Assembly: GCF_001465795.2 (NCBI RefSeq)
Contig: NZ_CP013659.2
Span: 1,692,501 to 1,756,500 of the forward strand
Reading direction: 5' to 3'
DNA: 64,000 nucleotides
DNA from: Planococcus rifietoensis
GTDB taxonomy: Bacteria > Bacillota > Bacilli > Bacillales_A > Planococcaceae
The translations under genes and the position numbers were made by a program. Below are positions 39,887 to 48,105 of this stretch, in pieces. The notes below the pieces were generated by a model. That model made no database searches. It was given only the letters and a program-made list of their open reading frames with translations, and was not told where the DNA came from. Numbering within the stretch: the first letter of the stretch is position 1; each line of letters opens with the position of its first letter.

Positions 39887-42800
39887 TAATTTGTCCCCCT
39901 TCTTCTGCTGGTCGCATTCCGTTGATATGAATTGCGATCCATTTCATCTTTCATGTCGTCCGCTGTAGCGCGCGCAAATTCGCGCCCGTTGATATTAAAC
40001 ACAGTATCGCCTTGGTAGACTTCCACCGGTTCGATTTCAGCAGCGAAAGACTTACGCACAACTCCCATATCTGCTCTGTTGAGAGATGTGTCGAGCTGTG
40101 CAGAGGCGCGCATGTCAGCCATCGCCAATTGAGGACTAAAAGCATTGCTCAATCCGCTGGATAGCTCAGTCACGGCTCGGAACGCCTGTCCACTAGTCTT
40201 ATTAATCCCTTGAACAATACCTGGTGCGAACCACTTAGCCACGTTTGCAAAGGCACGGGAAGGCGAGTGTGTATCGGTATCTTTCTTGAATCGACTGATC
40301 AAACTTGTTGCTAATCCACCGATAACTCCCAGCCCTTCAGAAATCTTAGATTTGATACCGGAAATTACGCCACCTACTAAATCAGCGCCAGCCGATACCA
40401 TATCATCAACAAATTCAAGCACTTTGCCCGGCATTTTTGCAACAGCCTTGCCGACTTCTTGAACAGCATTGCTCATTTTCTCTTTGATTTTGTTTTTGAT
40501 TTGCTCAAAGAGATCTGCCGCCTCTTGTTTCAGTTCGTTTATCTTTATCAGCGTTTTTACTTTGAGCTCTGCCCACTTGGCCAAAGCCTGATTCTTCAAA
40601 AGCAAGACTTTCCCAACGATCTTATTCGCTAGATCAACGAAATAGTCTGTTGCCTTTTGTTTCAATTCATTAATTGTAATCAACGCTTTGGTTTTCAGTT
40701 CAATCCACTTGGCTAACGCTTGGTTTTTCAAGAGCAGCATTTTCCCCACGACTTTATTAGCCATTTCTATGGTTTTTTGAACTGCCGCTTCTTTGATTTG
40801 ATTGAAAATTTCTTTTACTTTTCCAAATATTGTTGATAGGACTGTGCCTATATAGCCCTTAACAGCATCCCAGATCCGCGAAATTGTTGATTTAATTAGT
40901 TCCATTTGGTCTGATACCGCTGTTTTCATACCCTCAAAGTCACCTTTTACAAGTGCTTTTAAGAAGGCAAGAACATTTGAAAAAGTTCCTTTAATATACT
41001 CCCACACCGCCGAGATAACTTCCTGTACTGCTGTCATGTATGCCTGAATAATCGTATAAACTGCTGGGAACTTCTCTTGGATCCATGCCATGATTTTATC
41101 TACTGCTGCTGTTACTAGTGCAGAGATAACAGTCCATGCGGTTTTTGTCCACGTTGAGATTTTGTCCCAGTTGGCGATAATTAATATTGCCAAGCCAATG
41201 ATAATCGCAGAAATCCATCCTATCGGCCCTAGTGCGATCACCCATGCCGCTGCCATTCGTGCTGCATGGAAAAGAGCTTTCGTGCCCATAAGCAACCACT
41301 TGGCCGTCCACATAGTTGCAGTCCAAGTAAGTTTAGCGATGAGTTTGATCATTGATAGTGACAAGCCGCCAAATAATGCTTTCGCCAGTAAGATGACCGG
41401 GCTAAGAGCTATCAGGCCGCCCACTAAGACGAGAGCGCCTGCGGCTATCTTCCCGAACCATGGATGAGCCTCCATCATTTTGTTGGACCACGAAGTAAAG
41501 GAATTAACCATTTCTAATATTTTCTCGCCCGCAGGAGCTAACGCGACACCAAGATTTTTGATGAAAGTTACGATTTCGCCTATCGTTGATACTACGACCG
41601 GACCATTCGTCTTAATATAATCGATGAAGTTTTGGAAGCCTTGACTTTCGCTGAGTGCTGCCGACCATTTTTTAAAGCGTTCCATCATATCTTGCAGGCT
41701 ACTCATCATATCTGCTGATGATGGTGCGAATGCCGCAAATGTATTGATGATGCCCTGAAACGCATCGCTGAAGATGGACCGAATCTTTGGCATGTTCTCG
41801 CTCACATAGTTCACAAACGATTGGAACTTCTCGCTTTCGCTTAGCCCATCCGCCCATTGCCGGAACGATTCGGACATTTTCAAAAAGCTGTTTTGCGTTT
41901 CGGTGGCCAGCGGACCAAAAGCCTCCATCATATTGAATAAGCCCATGACGAAGTTGCCGGCTGCTTGTGTGATGGTTTCGAGTGCTGGCCCTGCAAAGTC
42001 ACCTAAGAAACTGAAGAAGTCTTTTACGTCTTGTGTCTCCAAGCTGCGATTAAATGAATCCATCAGATTGTTCACGGATGTTACAACATTCTCAATCATC
42101 GGACGAGCCAAACCGAATACGCCAGTAAGCCCTGTGAGCCCTCCACTAAACGCCGTTAAGACGCCAGGCTCCATGTCCTTCACTAACTTACGGAACGTCT
42201 CCTGGAAGTCGCGTAATGCAGAGTGCGCTTCTAACTGGGGGCCACTCATATCCTTGAAGATACGATTCATTTCTGCAAGATGCTCATTTGCTTTTTCAAT
42301 ATCACCGGCTGCTTTTGCATCGGCTATTTTCATTTCTAAATCGGTGATTTCACTCGCTTTGTCGAATACACCTTTGAGCGCTGGTATTGCAACTGTTGCA
42401 AATCCAGCCGCGCCAATACCCGCTGCGCCAAATGAAGTAGCAAGCGCAAAAGTTGATCCGAGTATCGTGCCGATCATTGGGCCGAGCTGCCCAATCAAGC
42501 CAATTGCCGAAGCGACGACAGGCACCGCCGCAGGACTCAGGAACATTAATCCTCCTCTGCCCATGACAGATGCGACTTCACCAATATTTCGTGAGAAATT
42601 CGCAATTTGCCCCATTACGTTTTTATAGTTACTAAATCCTGCACGAATTGGAATCACAATGCGCTTCTTGCCCAAGGCGAGTGCTTGAGCTCTCACTAGA
42701 GCTGCACCACGCATGAAGCCTTGAATCGCTGCTGTGATCGTTACTTCGCTGTCGCCTCTTTGAATCTCTTTTTTCTTAGCGTCGATCGCCGCTACTTTGG

Positions 42801-42939
42801 CTAGGAAGTTTCGGATATTAGCCGAAATTTGAACATCAACGCCGCTGGCCGTCTTGCGAATCTGAGCATCCACTTGCTTGAGCTTTTGCTGAAATTCGCG
42901 AATATTCGCCCCTATATCGGCTTGGAAACGTTCTTTCAT
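39886..42939 (-). CDS. Tail tape-measure protein
   Basis: The 1017-residue protein sets tail length. It starts with coiled coil ('REFQQKLKQVDAQIRKTA'), has hydrophobic segments at about 130-190, 490-520 and 565-595 that may insert into the host membrane, and ends with a helical domain. Residues encoded at about 40,530-40,790 contain a tandem repeat of 44 residues (LLLKNQALAKWIELKTKALI then LLLKNQALAKWAELKVKTLI), a length-setting unit. By the rule of about 1.5 angstrom per residue, the tail would be roughly 150 nm. The ATG overlaps the stop of the tail-chaperone extension (ATGA). Confidence 0.92.
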   Translation of the reverse strand: MKERFQADIGANIREFQQKLKQVDAQIRKTASGVDVQISANIRNFLAKVAAIDAKKKEIQRGDSEVTITAAIQGFMRGAALVRAQALALGKKRIVIPIRAGFSNYKNVMGQIANFSRNIGEVASVMGRGGLMFLSPAAVPVVASAIGLIGQLGPMIGTILGSTFALATSFGAAGIGAAGFATVAIPALKGVFDKASEITDLEMKIADAKAAGDIEKANEHLAEMNRIFKDMSGPQLEAHSALRDFQETFRKLVKDMEPGVLTAFSGGLTGLTGVFGLARPMIENVVTSVNNLMDSFNRSLETQDVKDFFSFLGDFAGPALETITQAAGNFVMGLFNMMEAFGPLATETQNSFLKMSESFRQWADGLSESEKFQSFVNYVSENMPKIRSIFSDAFQGIINTFAAFAPSSADMMSSLQDMMERFKKWSAALSESQGFQNFIDYIKTNGPVVVSTIGEIVTFIKNLGVALAPAGEKILEMVNSFTSWSNKMMEAHPWFGKIAAGALVLVGGLIALSPVILLAKALFGGLSLSMIKLIAKLTWTATMWTAKWLLMGTKALFHAARMAAAWVIALGPIGWISAIIIGLAILIIANWDKISTWTKTAWTVISALVTAAVDKIMAWIQEKFPAVYTIIQAYMTAVQEVISAVWEYIKGTFSNVLAFLKALVKGDFEGMKTAVSDQMELIKSTISRIWDAVKGYIGTVLSTIFGKVKEIFNQIKEAAVQKTIEMANKVVGKMLLLKNQALAKWIELKTKALITINELKQKATDYFVDLANKIVGKVLLLKNQALAKWAELKVKTLIKINELKQEAADLFEQIKNKIKEKMSNAVQEVGKAVAKMPGKVLEFVDDMVSAGADLVGGVISGIKSKISEGLGVIGGLATSLISRFKKDTDTHSPSRAFANVAKWFAPGIVQGINKTSGQAFRAVTELSSGLSNAFSPQLAMADMRASAQLDTSLNRADMGVVRKSFAAEIEPVEVYQGDTVFNINGREFARATADDMKDEMDRNSYQRNATSRRRGTN

Positions 42940-43738
42940 GTGATTCCTCCTTTCTGGATTACTTTTGGTCGATATTTTTTCAGTGCCTTCATTGCTCTGC
43001 GGTGTAAGGTCGGGTCGAACGCTTTCTTCGTTTTCCCTTCATCGTTTAGAATCTCTTTGCGCACTTTGTCGCCATCGTACAGATCCTTGAGAGTAACCTT
43101 CTTCTTACTGTTCTGAGCTTTCGCTGTGAATAGAGCGTTTGCTGCGTGCAATTCGTACTTATCGATTTCACGCAGCCTAGCGCCCTTCACAAAGTTTTTG
43201 AATTCCCTAGGAGTCCAGGAAAAGATTAGATCGGCATCGTATACTCCAAGATACTGAGCCGCATCGATTAAGACTTGGTCGTAGTCTATGCCTTGATTTC
43301 CTTCTTCGCTTCCTGCATGAAGAGATACGACTTCTTGTTCATCTCTCTCTCCTCCTCGTTCTTGCCAAAGTCTTTCATGAGCTCGATATTTTTCCAGTAT
43401 TTCTGAACTTTTTTCTTGAAAAAAGCCGATTCATCAATCGCCTCGTATGCTTCCTTGAATGCAGCCTCTGTGTCTCCGTCTTCTTCAAAGCGTTCCTCGA
43501 GCGCTACTTCGATTTCAGCAACTTTCGGCTTGTTTTTAGGATCATAGTCAAGTGCGCAATCCCAGAAAGCCACAAGCGCGTCATTGTCGAACTGCATCAA
43601 TCCGTTGAAAACTGTATCGAAGCCGTTATCTGGATCAGAGTCCTCTTTCTTTTTCGAATACTTTTTGTCAGCCAATTTGCTGAATCTAAAATTGCATTTA
43701 CCTTCGAAGTCTTTCCCGTCTACTTTAAGAAATGCCAT
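42936..43738 (-). CDS. Tail assembly chaperone, long frameshift product (gpGT-like)
   Basis: Predicted fusion of about 267 residues made by a -1 ribosomal frameshift. The zero-frame gene (43,286-43,738) is read to codon 107; at 43,424-43,418 the minus strand reads T-TTT-TTC in the zero frame, a canonical X-XXY-YYZ slippery heptamer. The -1 frame from that point to the stop at 42,936 has no stop codon and encodes a 160-residue extension (FQEKSSEILEK... to ...RPKVIQKGGIT). The extension has no credible start or ribosome binding site of its own, and its stop overlaps the tape-measure ATG. This gene arrangement and -1 shift are the rule for siphovirus tail chaperones, which coat the tape measure during tail assembly. 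Confidence 0.82.
43286..43738 (-). CDS. Tail assembly chaperone, short product (gpG-like)
   Basis: The 150-residue zero-frame product starts at ATG 43738 (MAFLKVDGKDFEGKCNFRFS), after AGGAGG ten bases upstream. It is acidic and carries 'SDPDNGFDTVFNGLMQFDND', a pattern seen in tail-chaperone gene products between the major tail protein and the tape measure. It is made in excess over the frameshifted long form. Past the slippery site its C-terminus runs 'FKKKVQKYWKNIELMKDFGK' and ends EIKA. Confidence 0.85.
   Translation of the reverse strand: MAFLKVDGKDFEGKCNFRFSKLADKKYSKKKEDSDPDNGFDTVFNGLMQFDNDALVAFWDCALDYDPKNKPKVAEIEVALEERFEEDGDTEAAFKEAYEAIDESAFFKKKVQKYWKNIELMKDFGKNEEEREMNKKSYLFMQEAKKEIKA
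43418..43424 (-). other. -1 frameshift slippery heptamer TTTTTTC
   Basis: On the minus strand the codons GCT-TTT-TTC (residues 105-107 of the tail chaperone) contain T TTT TTC, where both tRNA-Phe species can re-pair after slipping back one base. Downstream, AAG-AAA-AAA follows. I did not identify a pseudoknot with certainty. Confidence 0.75.
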
Positions 43739-43773
43739 GTTTCCTATTCCTCCTATGAAATTCAAAATTTGTG

Positions 43774-43806
43774 TAAAGAAAAAAGAGGCAGGTTATCCCG
43801 CCTCTC
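43774..43806 (-). terminator. Terminator/attenuator after the major tail protein
   Basis: The minus strand reads AGAGGCGGG-ATAA-CCTGCCTCT followed by TTTTTTC. It is inside the late operon, so it probably attenuates rather than stops transcription, giving more tail-tube protein than downstream products. Confidence 0.85.
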
Positions 43807-43809
43807 TGA

Positions 43810-44334
43810 TTAAGCTCCTGTTGGTGCCTGTTCTTGCTCTGGGAACTCCCCAGTTGATGTGCCTGGCGCTTCAAATCCGTATGTCGCAAATTCGATTACC
43901 TCTACAGGCAATGGATCGATTTCTCCTTCAACGGAATTGCCCAAAACCTGCACTGTGGACGAAACTTCCACAAACCCATCCTGCGGCGCCGACTTCTCTA
44001 CCGTTTCCACTAGAGCATAAGCAAATAGTGTATTATGCTTGCCATTTTCATTCAGATTCAAGTCCACTTCCCACAGCTTGACTTGTTTCTTTTGCCGAAT
44101 GCCATTGATGATTGCTTTCTGGCCCGGGTCTGTTGTATCGCCATAGGCAGTAATATCAAATGACTCTGTCGTTTGGCCATATCCTAGAATGCGACCGAAC
44201 TTTGTATTTTCATCGACTAATTCGTTTTCCATTGAGTGCGTATGTTCTGTGGAGTTACCAATTACATATCCACTTGCCGCAAGCTCTGCACTCGTTGATT
44301 GAACGAGCAAGATTGAATCTTTACCTTGTTGCAT
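43810..44334 (-). CDS. Major tail (tube) protein
   Basis: The 174-residue protein builds the tail tube. It matches the TP901-1-type major tail protein pattern: 'MQQGKDSILLVQSTSAELAA' at the N-terminus, 'YGQTTESFDITAYGDTTDPG', 'GIRQKKQVKLWEVDLNL' and 'FAYALVETVEKSAPQDGFVE', and a proline/glutamate-rich tail. It is followed by an attenuator-type hairpin, as expected for a gene expressed at high level, and stands between connector and chaperone genes. Confidence 0.9.
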   Translation of the reverse strand: MQQGKDSILLVQSTSAELAASGYVIGNSTEHTHSMENELVDENTKFGRILGYGQTTESFDITAYGDTTDPGQKAIINGIRQKKQVKLWEVDLNLNENGKHNTLFAYALVETVEKSAPQDGFVEVSSTVQVLGNSVEGEIDPLPVEVIEFATYGFEAPGTSTGEFPEQEQAPTGA

Positions 44335-44349
44335 CAGCGTTCATCTCCT

Positions 44350-44754
44350 TTAAATGTTTTTGATCGTAAATGTAAAGCTCGCCAGTCCATGCTTAATCCG
44401 CGGATCAATGTCATCAATGACCTGAAGCGACGGATAACTCACCGAAAGTAATTTAAAAGGACCCTCGATTGAGAGCCCTTTACCGATTGCTTGCATGATG
44501 GTATTCAGCATTTCCTGCGCTTCTTTCTTCCCGGAATACGTGGACCAGGCGTGAATGACCACCGAGACTTCTTCTTTGAACGTATTCTTTGTGGCGAGTG
44601 GATCTGTGGTCGGGGCGCCAATCGTTATATATGGATGCACCAGCCCATCTTCTACAGCGTCATGAACGCCGGTTGCAATCGCCATAACCGCAGCATCAGT
44701 GGATAGGCGTTGAAATATCGCCTGTTGCAACGGCCATAAGCTCGTTTGAATCAT
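44350..44754 (-). CDS. Tail completion/terminator protein (DUF3168-like)
   Basis: The 134-residue product has the DUF3168 pattern ('LQQAIFQRLSTDAAVMAIAT', 'VHPYITIGAPTTDPLATKN', 'VVIHAWSTYSGKKEAQEMLN') and the expected place between the HK97-gp10-like gene and the major tail protein. In SPP1 the analogous protein (gp17) joins tail to head. The ATG overlaps the stop of the preceding gene (ATGA). Confidence 0.88.
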   Translation of the reverse strand: MIQTSLWPLQQAIFQRLSTDAAVMAIATGVHDAVEDGLVHPYITIGAPTTDPLATKNTFKEEVSVVIHAWSTYSGKKEAQEMLNTIMQAIGKGLSIEGPFKLLSVSYPSLQVIDDIDPRIKHGLASFTFTIKNI

Positions 44755-45185
44755 TTGCCTAACCTCCTCATTTCTCTGCGGAAATAACGCTCTCCGGCGT
44801 CAACAGCTGGATTCCAGTAGGGTTGTGCAGGCATACCGGAAGTCGTCACCCATTTCCCGAGCTTTGGACTGAAATAAGACCAAGGAATCTTCTTAGCGCG
44901 ACTGCCTCCGGGGCCTTCCGCATAGATGCCGGTACCATACTCCACGTAAATGGCGTATTCGGCCGTCACTCGGACAACCGCCTTTAACCCGCCATCAAAG
45001 ATCTCCATCTCGATGGAATCTCGCAAGTTGCTGCTATCGACCGGGGCACGTGCTTTGGCTTCTGATTGGATGAGCTGAGCCGTTTCAACAACGATGCGCC
45101 GGACTTCTTCCAGAATCTGATCGCCAAACTCCGCGACAGCCGACTGCAATTTACGATTACCAATCTTAACGCGACCTCTAGCCAT
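44751..45185 (-). CDS. HK97 gp10-like head-tail joining protein
   Basis: The 144-residue basic protein shows the HK97-gp10/putative neck pattern 'VVETAQLIQSEAKARAPVDS' and 'NLRDSIEMEIFDGGLKAVVR', 'YAIYVEYGTGIYAEGPGG' and 'GMPAQPYWNPAVDAGERYFR'. It lies between head-closure and tail-completion genes and overlaps the former by eight bases. It helps complete the neck, judging from family and position. Confidence 0.87.
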   Translation of the reverse strand: MARGRVKIGNRKLQSAVAEFGDQILEEVRRIVVETAQLIQSEAKARAPVDSSNLRDSIEMEIFDGGLKAVVRVTAEYAIYVEYGTGIYAEGPGGSRAKKIPWSYFSPKLGKWVTTSGMPAQPYWNPAVDAGERYFRREMRRLGK

Positions 45186-45513
45186 TCGGCACCAGCTTGA
45201 GCATGAGCTTCATGGTTTCTCTCTGGCCGCCTTGGTCCTGCGGCTTTGATACGAGCTCATATGTCTCGACGGTGCTGTCATAGCGAAAAAGGCATCGCAT
45301 TTGCTCTTTTACATCGGTGCGATACGGATAGAATAGGTTGCGATCCAGCGTGTAATTCAGCTGCTGCGCTTGAAATAACTCTTGGCTGTTCGGCGTATCG
45401 AGGAAGCCATTGAAGTCTAGGACCGTTACCCAGTCCTCTTTGTAGCCGCCGCCGCCATCTGGAACCTTGCCGACTATCTGGAACTCGACATGGTGTGGAA
45501 ATTCCTCATTCAT
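45178..45513 (-). CDS. Head closure/head-tail adaptor protein (SPP1 gp16-like)
   Basis: The 111-residue beta-rich protein ('HHVEFQIVGKVPDGGGGYKE', 'NSQELFQAQQLNYTLDRNLF', 'LFRYDSTVETYELVSKPQD') fits phage head-tail joining proteins that close the portal vertex after packaging. It starts inside the stop region of the preceding gene (GATGAATGA), showing tight coupling. Confidence 0.83.
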   Translation of the reverse strand: MNEEFPHHVEFQIVGKVPDGGGGYKEDWVTVLDFNGFLDTPNSQELFQAQQLNYTLDRNLFYPYRTDVKEQMRCLFRYDSTVETYELVSKPQDQGGQRETMKLMLKLVPNG

Positions 45514-45856
45514 CCCATTTCACCTTCCGATAAGGCGCCAGGTGACCTTTCAGTTCTTCCGGCACCGACGTATCGTAGGAATAAGAAACGGTCCCCATTG
45601 AACGGGATTTCAGCCCCGTTTTCATCGTGTTCCGTTCGATTGCCTTGGCCAGATAGATTTTCACGCCGCCCGGGATTCGCAACTTGCCTTCTGCCGTATA
45701 GCTGAATTGATTATTCGTGTGCGCCATTACTGATTCAAGAAACAACGGCAGCATCGTTTTGATGTATGCATCTTTGCTGGTGTCGCTTTCGGACATCTGC
45801 ATGATCGCTTTGATTTCATTTACATCTTCTTGCTCGGGAATGAATTCGACTTCCAT
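45506..45856 (-). CDS. Head-tail connector protein (gp6/gp15-like)
   Basis: The 116-residue helical protein ('INEIKAIMQMSESDTSKDAY' region, 'FLESVMAHTNNQFSYTAEGK', 'RIPGGVKIYLAKAIERNTMK') resembles the HK97 gp6/SPP1 gp15 adaptor that docks under the portal. It follows the HeH/LEM-domain gene and precedes head closure, the standard order. Confidence 0.83.
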   Translation of the reverse strand: MEVEFIPEQEDVNEIKAIMQMSESDTSKDAYIKTMLPLFLESVMAHTNNQFSYTAEGKLRIPGGVKIYLAKAIERNTMKTGLKSRSMGTVSYSYDTSVPEELKGHLAPYRKVKWDE

Positions 45857-45865
45857 TCAGTCCAC

Positions 45866-46252
45866 CTACTCTCCGAGGATTGCTTTTACGTAGTCCTCTT
45901 TAACCGCGTCAGATTTGTACTCTACACCTTTTGCGCCCAGGTAAGCCTTCAGGTCGTCGTTCTTCACTTTCTTGAGCTCAGCTTCAGTGAACGTCGAATA
46001 ATTGGCTGCTTCTTCTGCTGCTACCGTTTCTTTCATTTCTGCTTGAGCTTCTTCTACTTTTGGCTCTACGGGTGTACGTGTGCGATCTGCACCTTTTGAA
46101 TACTTTGCCACGTCGTCGTCCTCCTTCGATTCAATGTCTGCCGCGCGGGTTTTTCCTTTTAGGATTTCCACGTTTTGCGTATTGTCTTTCATTTCCGTGT
46201 TTTTGGTCTTCGCCTGTTCACGTCGCATTCGTTGAAATGTTGTTGCTCCCAC
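45866..46252 (-). CDS. HeH/LEM-domain virion-region protein
   Basis: The 128-residue product is a charged, disordered N-terminal part (Lys/Glu/Thr-rich, about 1-85) joined to a C-terminal HeH/LEM-type DNA-binding fold ('YSTFTEAELKKVKNDDLKAY', 'LGAKGVEYKSDAVKEDYVKA'). Genes of this kind often follow the capsid gene in Gram-positive siphoviruses; the role is unknown, possibly DNA or capsid binding. The start is GTG 46252, eight bases after GAGGAGG; the next ATG would lack a ribosome binding site. Confidence 0.8.
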   Translation of the reverse strand: MGATTFQRMRREQAKTKNTEMKDNTQNVEILKGKTRAADIESKEDDDVAKYSKGADRTRTPVEPKVEEAQAEMKETVAAEEAANYSTFTEAELKKVKNDDLKAYLGAKGVEYKSDAVKEDYVKAILGE

Positions 46253-46277
46253 TCTTCCTGCCTCCTCTCACGAATAT

Positions 46278-46304
46278 AAAAAAGAGAGGCGAATCGCCCC
46301 TCCG
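46278..46304 (-). terminator. Terminator/attenuator after the major capsid gene
   Basis: The minus strand reads GAGGGGCGA-TTCGCCTCTC followed by TTTTTTATATTCG. It lies inside the late operon just after the capsid stop, so partial termination would favour capsid over downstream products. Confidence 0.85.
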
Positions 46305-46309
46305 AATCA

Positions 46310-47269
46310 TCAACCGTTCGTAATCATTTTCACGATACGGATTTGTTTTCGATCGTATACGCGATTCCAGTTTGAGCCAGTCGCCAATTCAGCATTGCTT
46401 GGTGATTTACCTGCAACTTGTGCTGAAGTGAATGCAATGCCACGTGGGTGCAAGATGAAGTGTTTGCGGTTGATCAGGATGTCATCCCCAGCCAATTTAT
46501 CGCGGTCTGTTTCTGTTTGAACATCAGATGGCGTGCCGTCAGCATATCCAAGAGCGCCTGGGCCGAAAAGGTAAGATGTGTACTGACCGCCAGAGACCGG
46601 AACACCATCGTCTACGATTACACGCTTGCCATCGAATGTAGCAAACTCTGTATTTGTAGCTGGGTCCACTTTGTACTCCAACAAACGCAAGATTTTCAAG
46701 TTAGAATAAACGCGAGAGTGAACGACGATAGCCGTTAGGCCGCCCTGGGCATCACCAAGAAGCTGAGAGCCTTCGATGATAGTCTTGCCATCAGCCTTCG
46801 CTTCCGTGTTTGTGCCGCCTTCTGTGAAGTCGATTTGGTTATTTGCCATAGAAGCAGATGAGAACACACCTCCCAAAGTCGCGATTGTTGCTGCTTGCAT
46901 ACGGCGTGTCCAGTAATCAGCTGCACGGTTACCGATTGCTGCCATTGGATCAGAGCCTGCAAGGTCTCCCGCCAAGTCGTTTGCCGCCCATGCTTTACCA
47001 CGGAGCAATTTAACAGCCACATCTTGACCAGCGTCAATTTTGTCCGGCGTCAATGCGACGGTATCGGACAGAACTTCGTCGTCCCCGTCAAGATCATTCC
47101 AAAACGGCATATTCAGGGTGCGGCCGCCTCCGCTTGCCAATACCTGCAATTCGTCGTTTGTTGCGATAATACCGGACTGATAAAGAGCTGAGAGCTCCAT
47201 TGTGCGATTGATTACGTATGGATTGAATACCTCAGGGACGATAACGTCCGAAATAAGTGTTTTTGCCAT
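46310..47269 (-). CDS. Major capsid protein
   Basis: The 319-residue protein forms the icosahedral shell. It starts MAKTLISDVIVPEVFNPYVI and has 'GGGRTLNMPFWNDLDGDDEV' and 'KAWAANDLAGDLAGSDPMAA', 'GGLTAIVVHSRVYSNLKILR' and 'HFILHPRGIAFTSAQVAGKS', a HK97-fold coat protein pattern of the SPP1-like/coat-protein group. It follows the GP20-type scaffold gene and is followed by an attenuator hairpin. Confidence 0.92.
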   Translation of the reverse strand: MAKTLISDVIVPEVFNPYVINRTMELSALYQSGIIATNDELQVLASGGGRTLNMPFWNDLDGDDEVLSDTVALTPDKIDAGQDVAVKLLRGKAWAANDLAGDLAGSDPMAAIGNRAADYWTRRMQAATIATLGGVFSSASMANNQIDFTEGGTNTEAKADGKTIIEGSQLLGDAQGGLTAIVVHSRVYSNLKILRLLEYKVDPATNTEFATFDGKRVIVDDGVPVSGGQYTSYLFGPGALGYADGTPSDVQTETDRDKLAGDDILINRKHFILHPRGIAFTSAQVAGKSPSNAELATGSNWNRVYDRKQIRIVKMITNG

Positions 47270-47285
47270 TGATTAATGTTCCTCC

Positions 47286-47918
47286 TTAGGCTTGTGCCTG
47301 TAATTTTTGTGCAAGTGTCGGATCTTCCCGCATCAGGCGACCTTGCTCAGTGAGATTGAATGAATCTTTCTTCCACGGGTTCTTCTGGCCGGATGGAACT
47401 TCACTGCCTGGCGGAACGTGCGGATTGCGGCCCTTGAGTCCTGCTGGCGTCTCTTCTTCGGCAAATAAATAAGCGTCACTCTCTTTGAGTGCGCTCAGTT
47501 GATCGTCGAGACCGAGAAGCTTGTCTCCATCCAGTTTGATTTGTTCAGCGTCCAGGAGCGCTTTGACAGCTCGTGGGTTCTTCGCCTTAGCTCCATGCAG
47601 CGCTTCGTTCAACTTAGCGTCGAGAGCTTGCTGCTGAAGCTTTTCCTGATACTTGGTATCTTTGTCAGCGTTCTCTTGTTTCAAACGGTCAATTTCATCA
47701 GAGAGGTCTTTGCTGTCCTTTGCCGTTTTCTTCAAGTCGTCCAGCTGCGTATCACGGTCTTTCAGTTGAGACTTCAGTTCCTTGTTATCCGCATTGACTG
47801 CATCAAACTTGTCTTTCGGGAACCAATTGCCATCACTGACGACTGCAATCTTTTTATCTCCAGCTTTTACAGACACCTGTTGATACAATTCTTCGCCAAG
47901 CAATTCTTTTAAATCCAT
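47286..47918 (-). CDS. Capsid scaffolding protein (phage GP20 family)
   Basis: The 210-residue protein is nearly all helical, with a coiled-coil core ('ADNKELKSQLKDRDTQLDDL' and 'KDLSDEIDRLKQENADKDTK') and a C-terminal 'KNPWKKDSFNLTEQGRLMRE' capsid-binding end typical of the Phage_GP20 family. Scaffolds direct capsid assembly and leave before DNA packaging. ATG 47918 (MDLKELLG) is nine bases after GGAG; an ATG two codons upstream is too close to it. Confidence 0.9.
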   Translation of the reverse strand: MDLKELLGEELYQQVSVKAGDKKIAVVSDGNWFPKDKFDAVNADNKELKSQLKDRDTQLDDLKKTAKDSKDLSDEIDRLKQENADKDTKYQEKLQQQALDAKLNEALHGAKAKNPRAVKALLDAEQIKLDGDKLLGLDDQLSALKESDAYLFAEEETPAGLKGRNPHVPPGSEVPSGQKNPWKKDSFNLTEQGRLMREDPTLAQKLQAQA

Positions 47919-47991
47919 TTCCATTCTCTCCTTTTGTTGATGTTTTTTGGCGTGTCACACCTCACGCAGAAAGGGTACGCTTCTTTTGGGT

Positions 47992-48084
47992 CTAGCCTTT
48001 AAAAAGACCGGATGCTCTTAAGCCCGAACCGGCAGATGATGGATCACCAAACCTTTCTCGAATTTGACTTATGGTAAAGCACAA
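47992..48084 (-). CDS. Candidate 30-residue phage microprotein
   Basis: Between head morphogenesis and scaffold genes, the minus strand has AGGAGG seven bases before a TTG that opens 30 codons (MCFTISQIRERFGDPSSAGS then GLRASGLFKG). The alternative ATG two bases away reads only five codons. The strong ribosome binding site has no other gene to serve. I do not recognise the peptide; it is soluble and basic. Confidence 0.45.
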   Translation of the reverse strand: MCFTISQIRERFGDPSSAGSGLRASGLFKG

Positions 48085-48105
48085 TCCATCACCTCCTCAA
48101 AGTAT

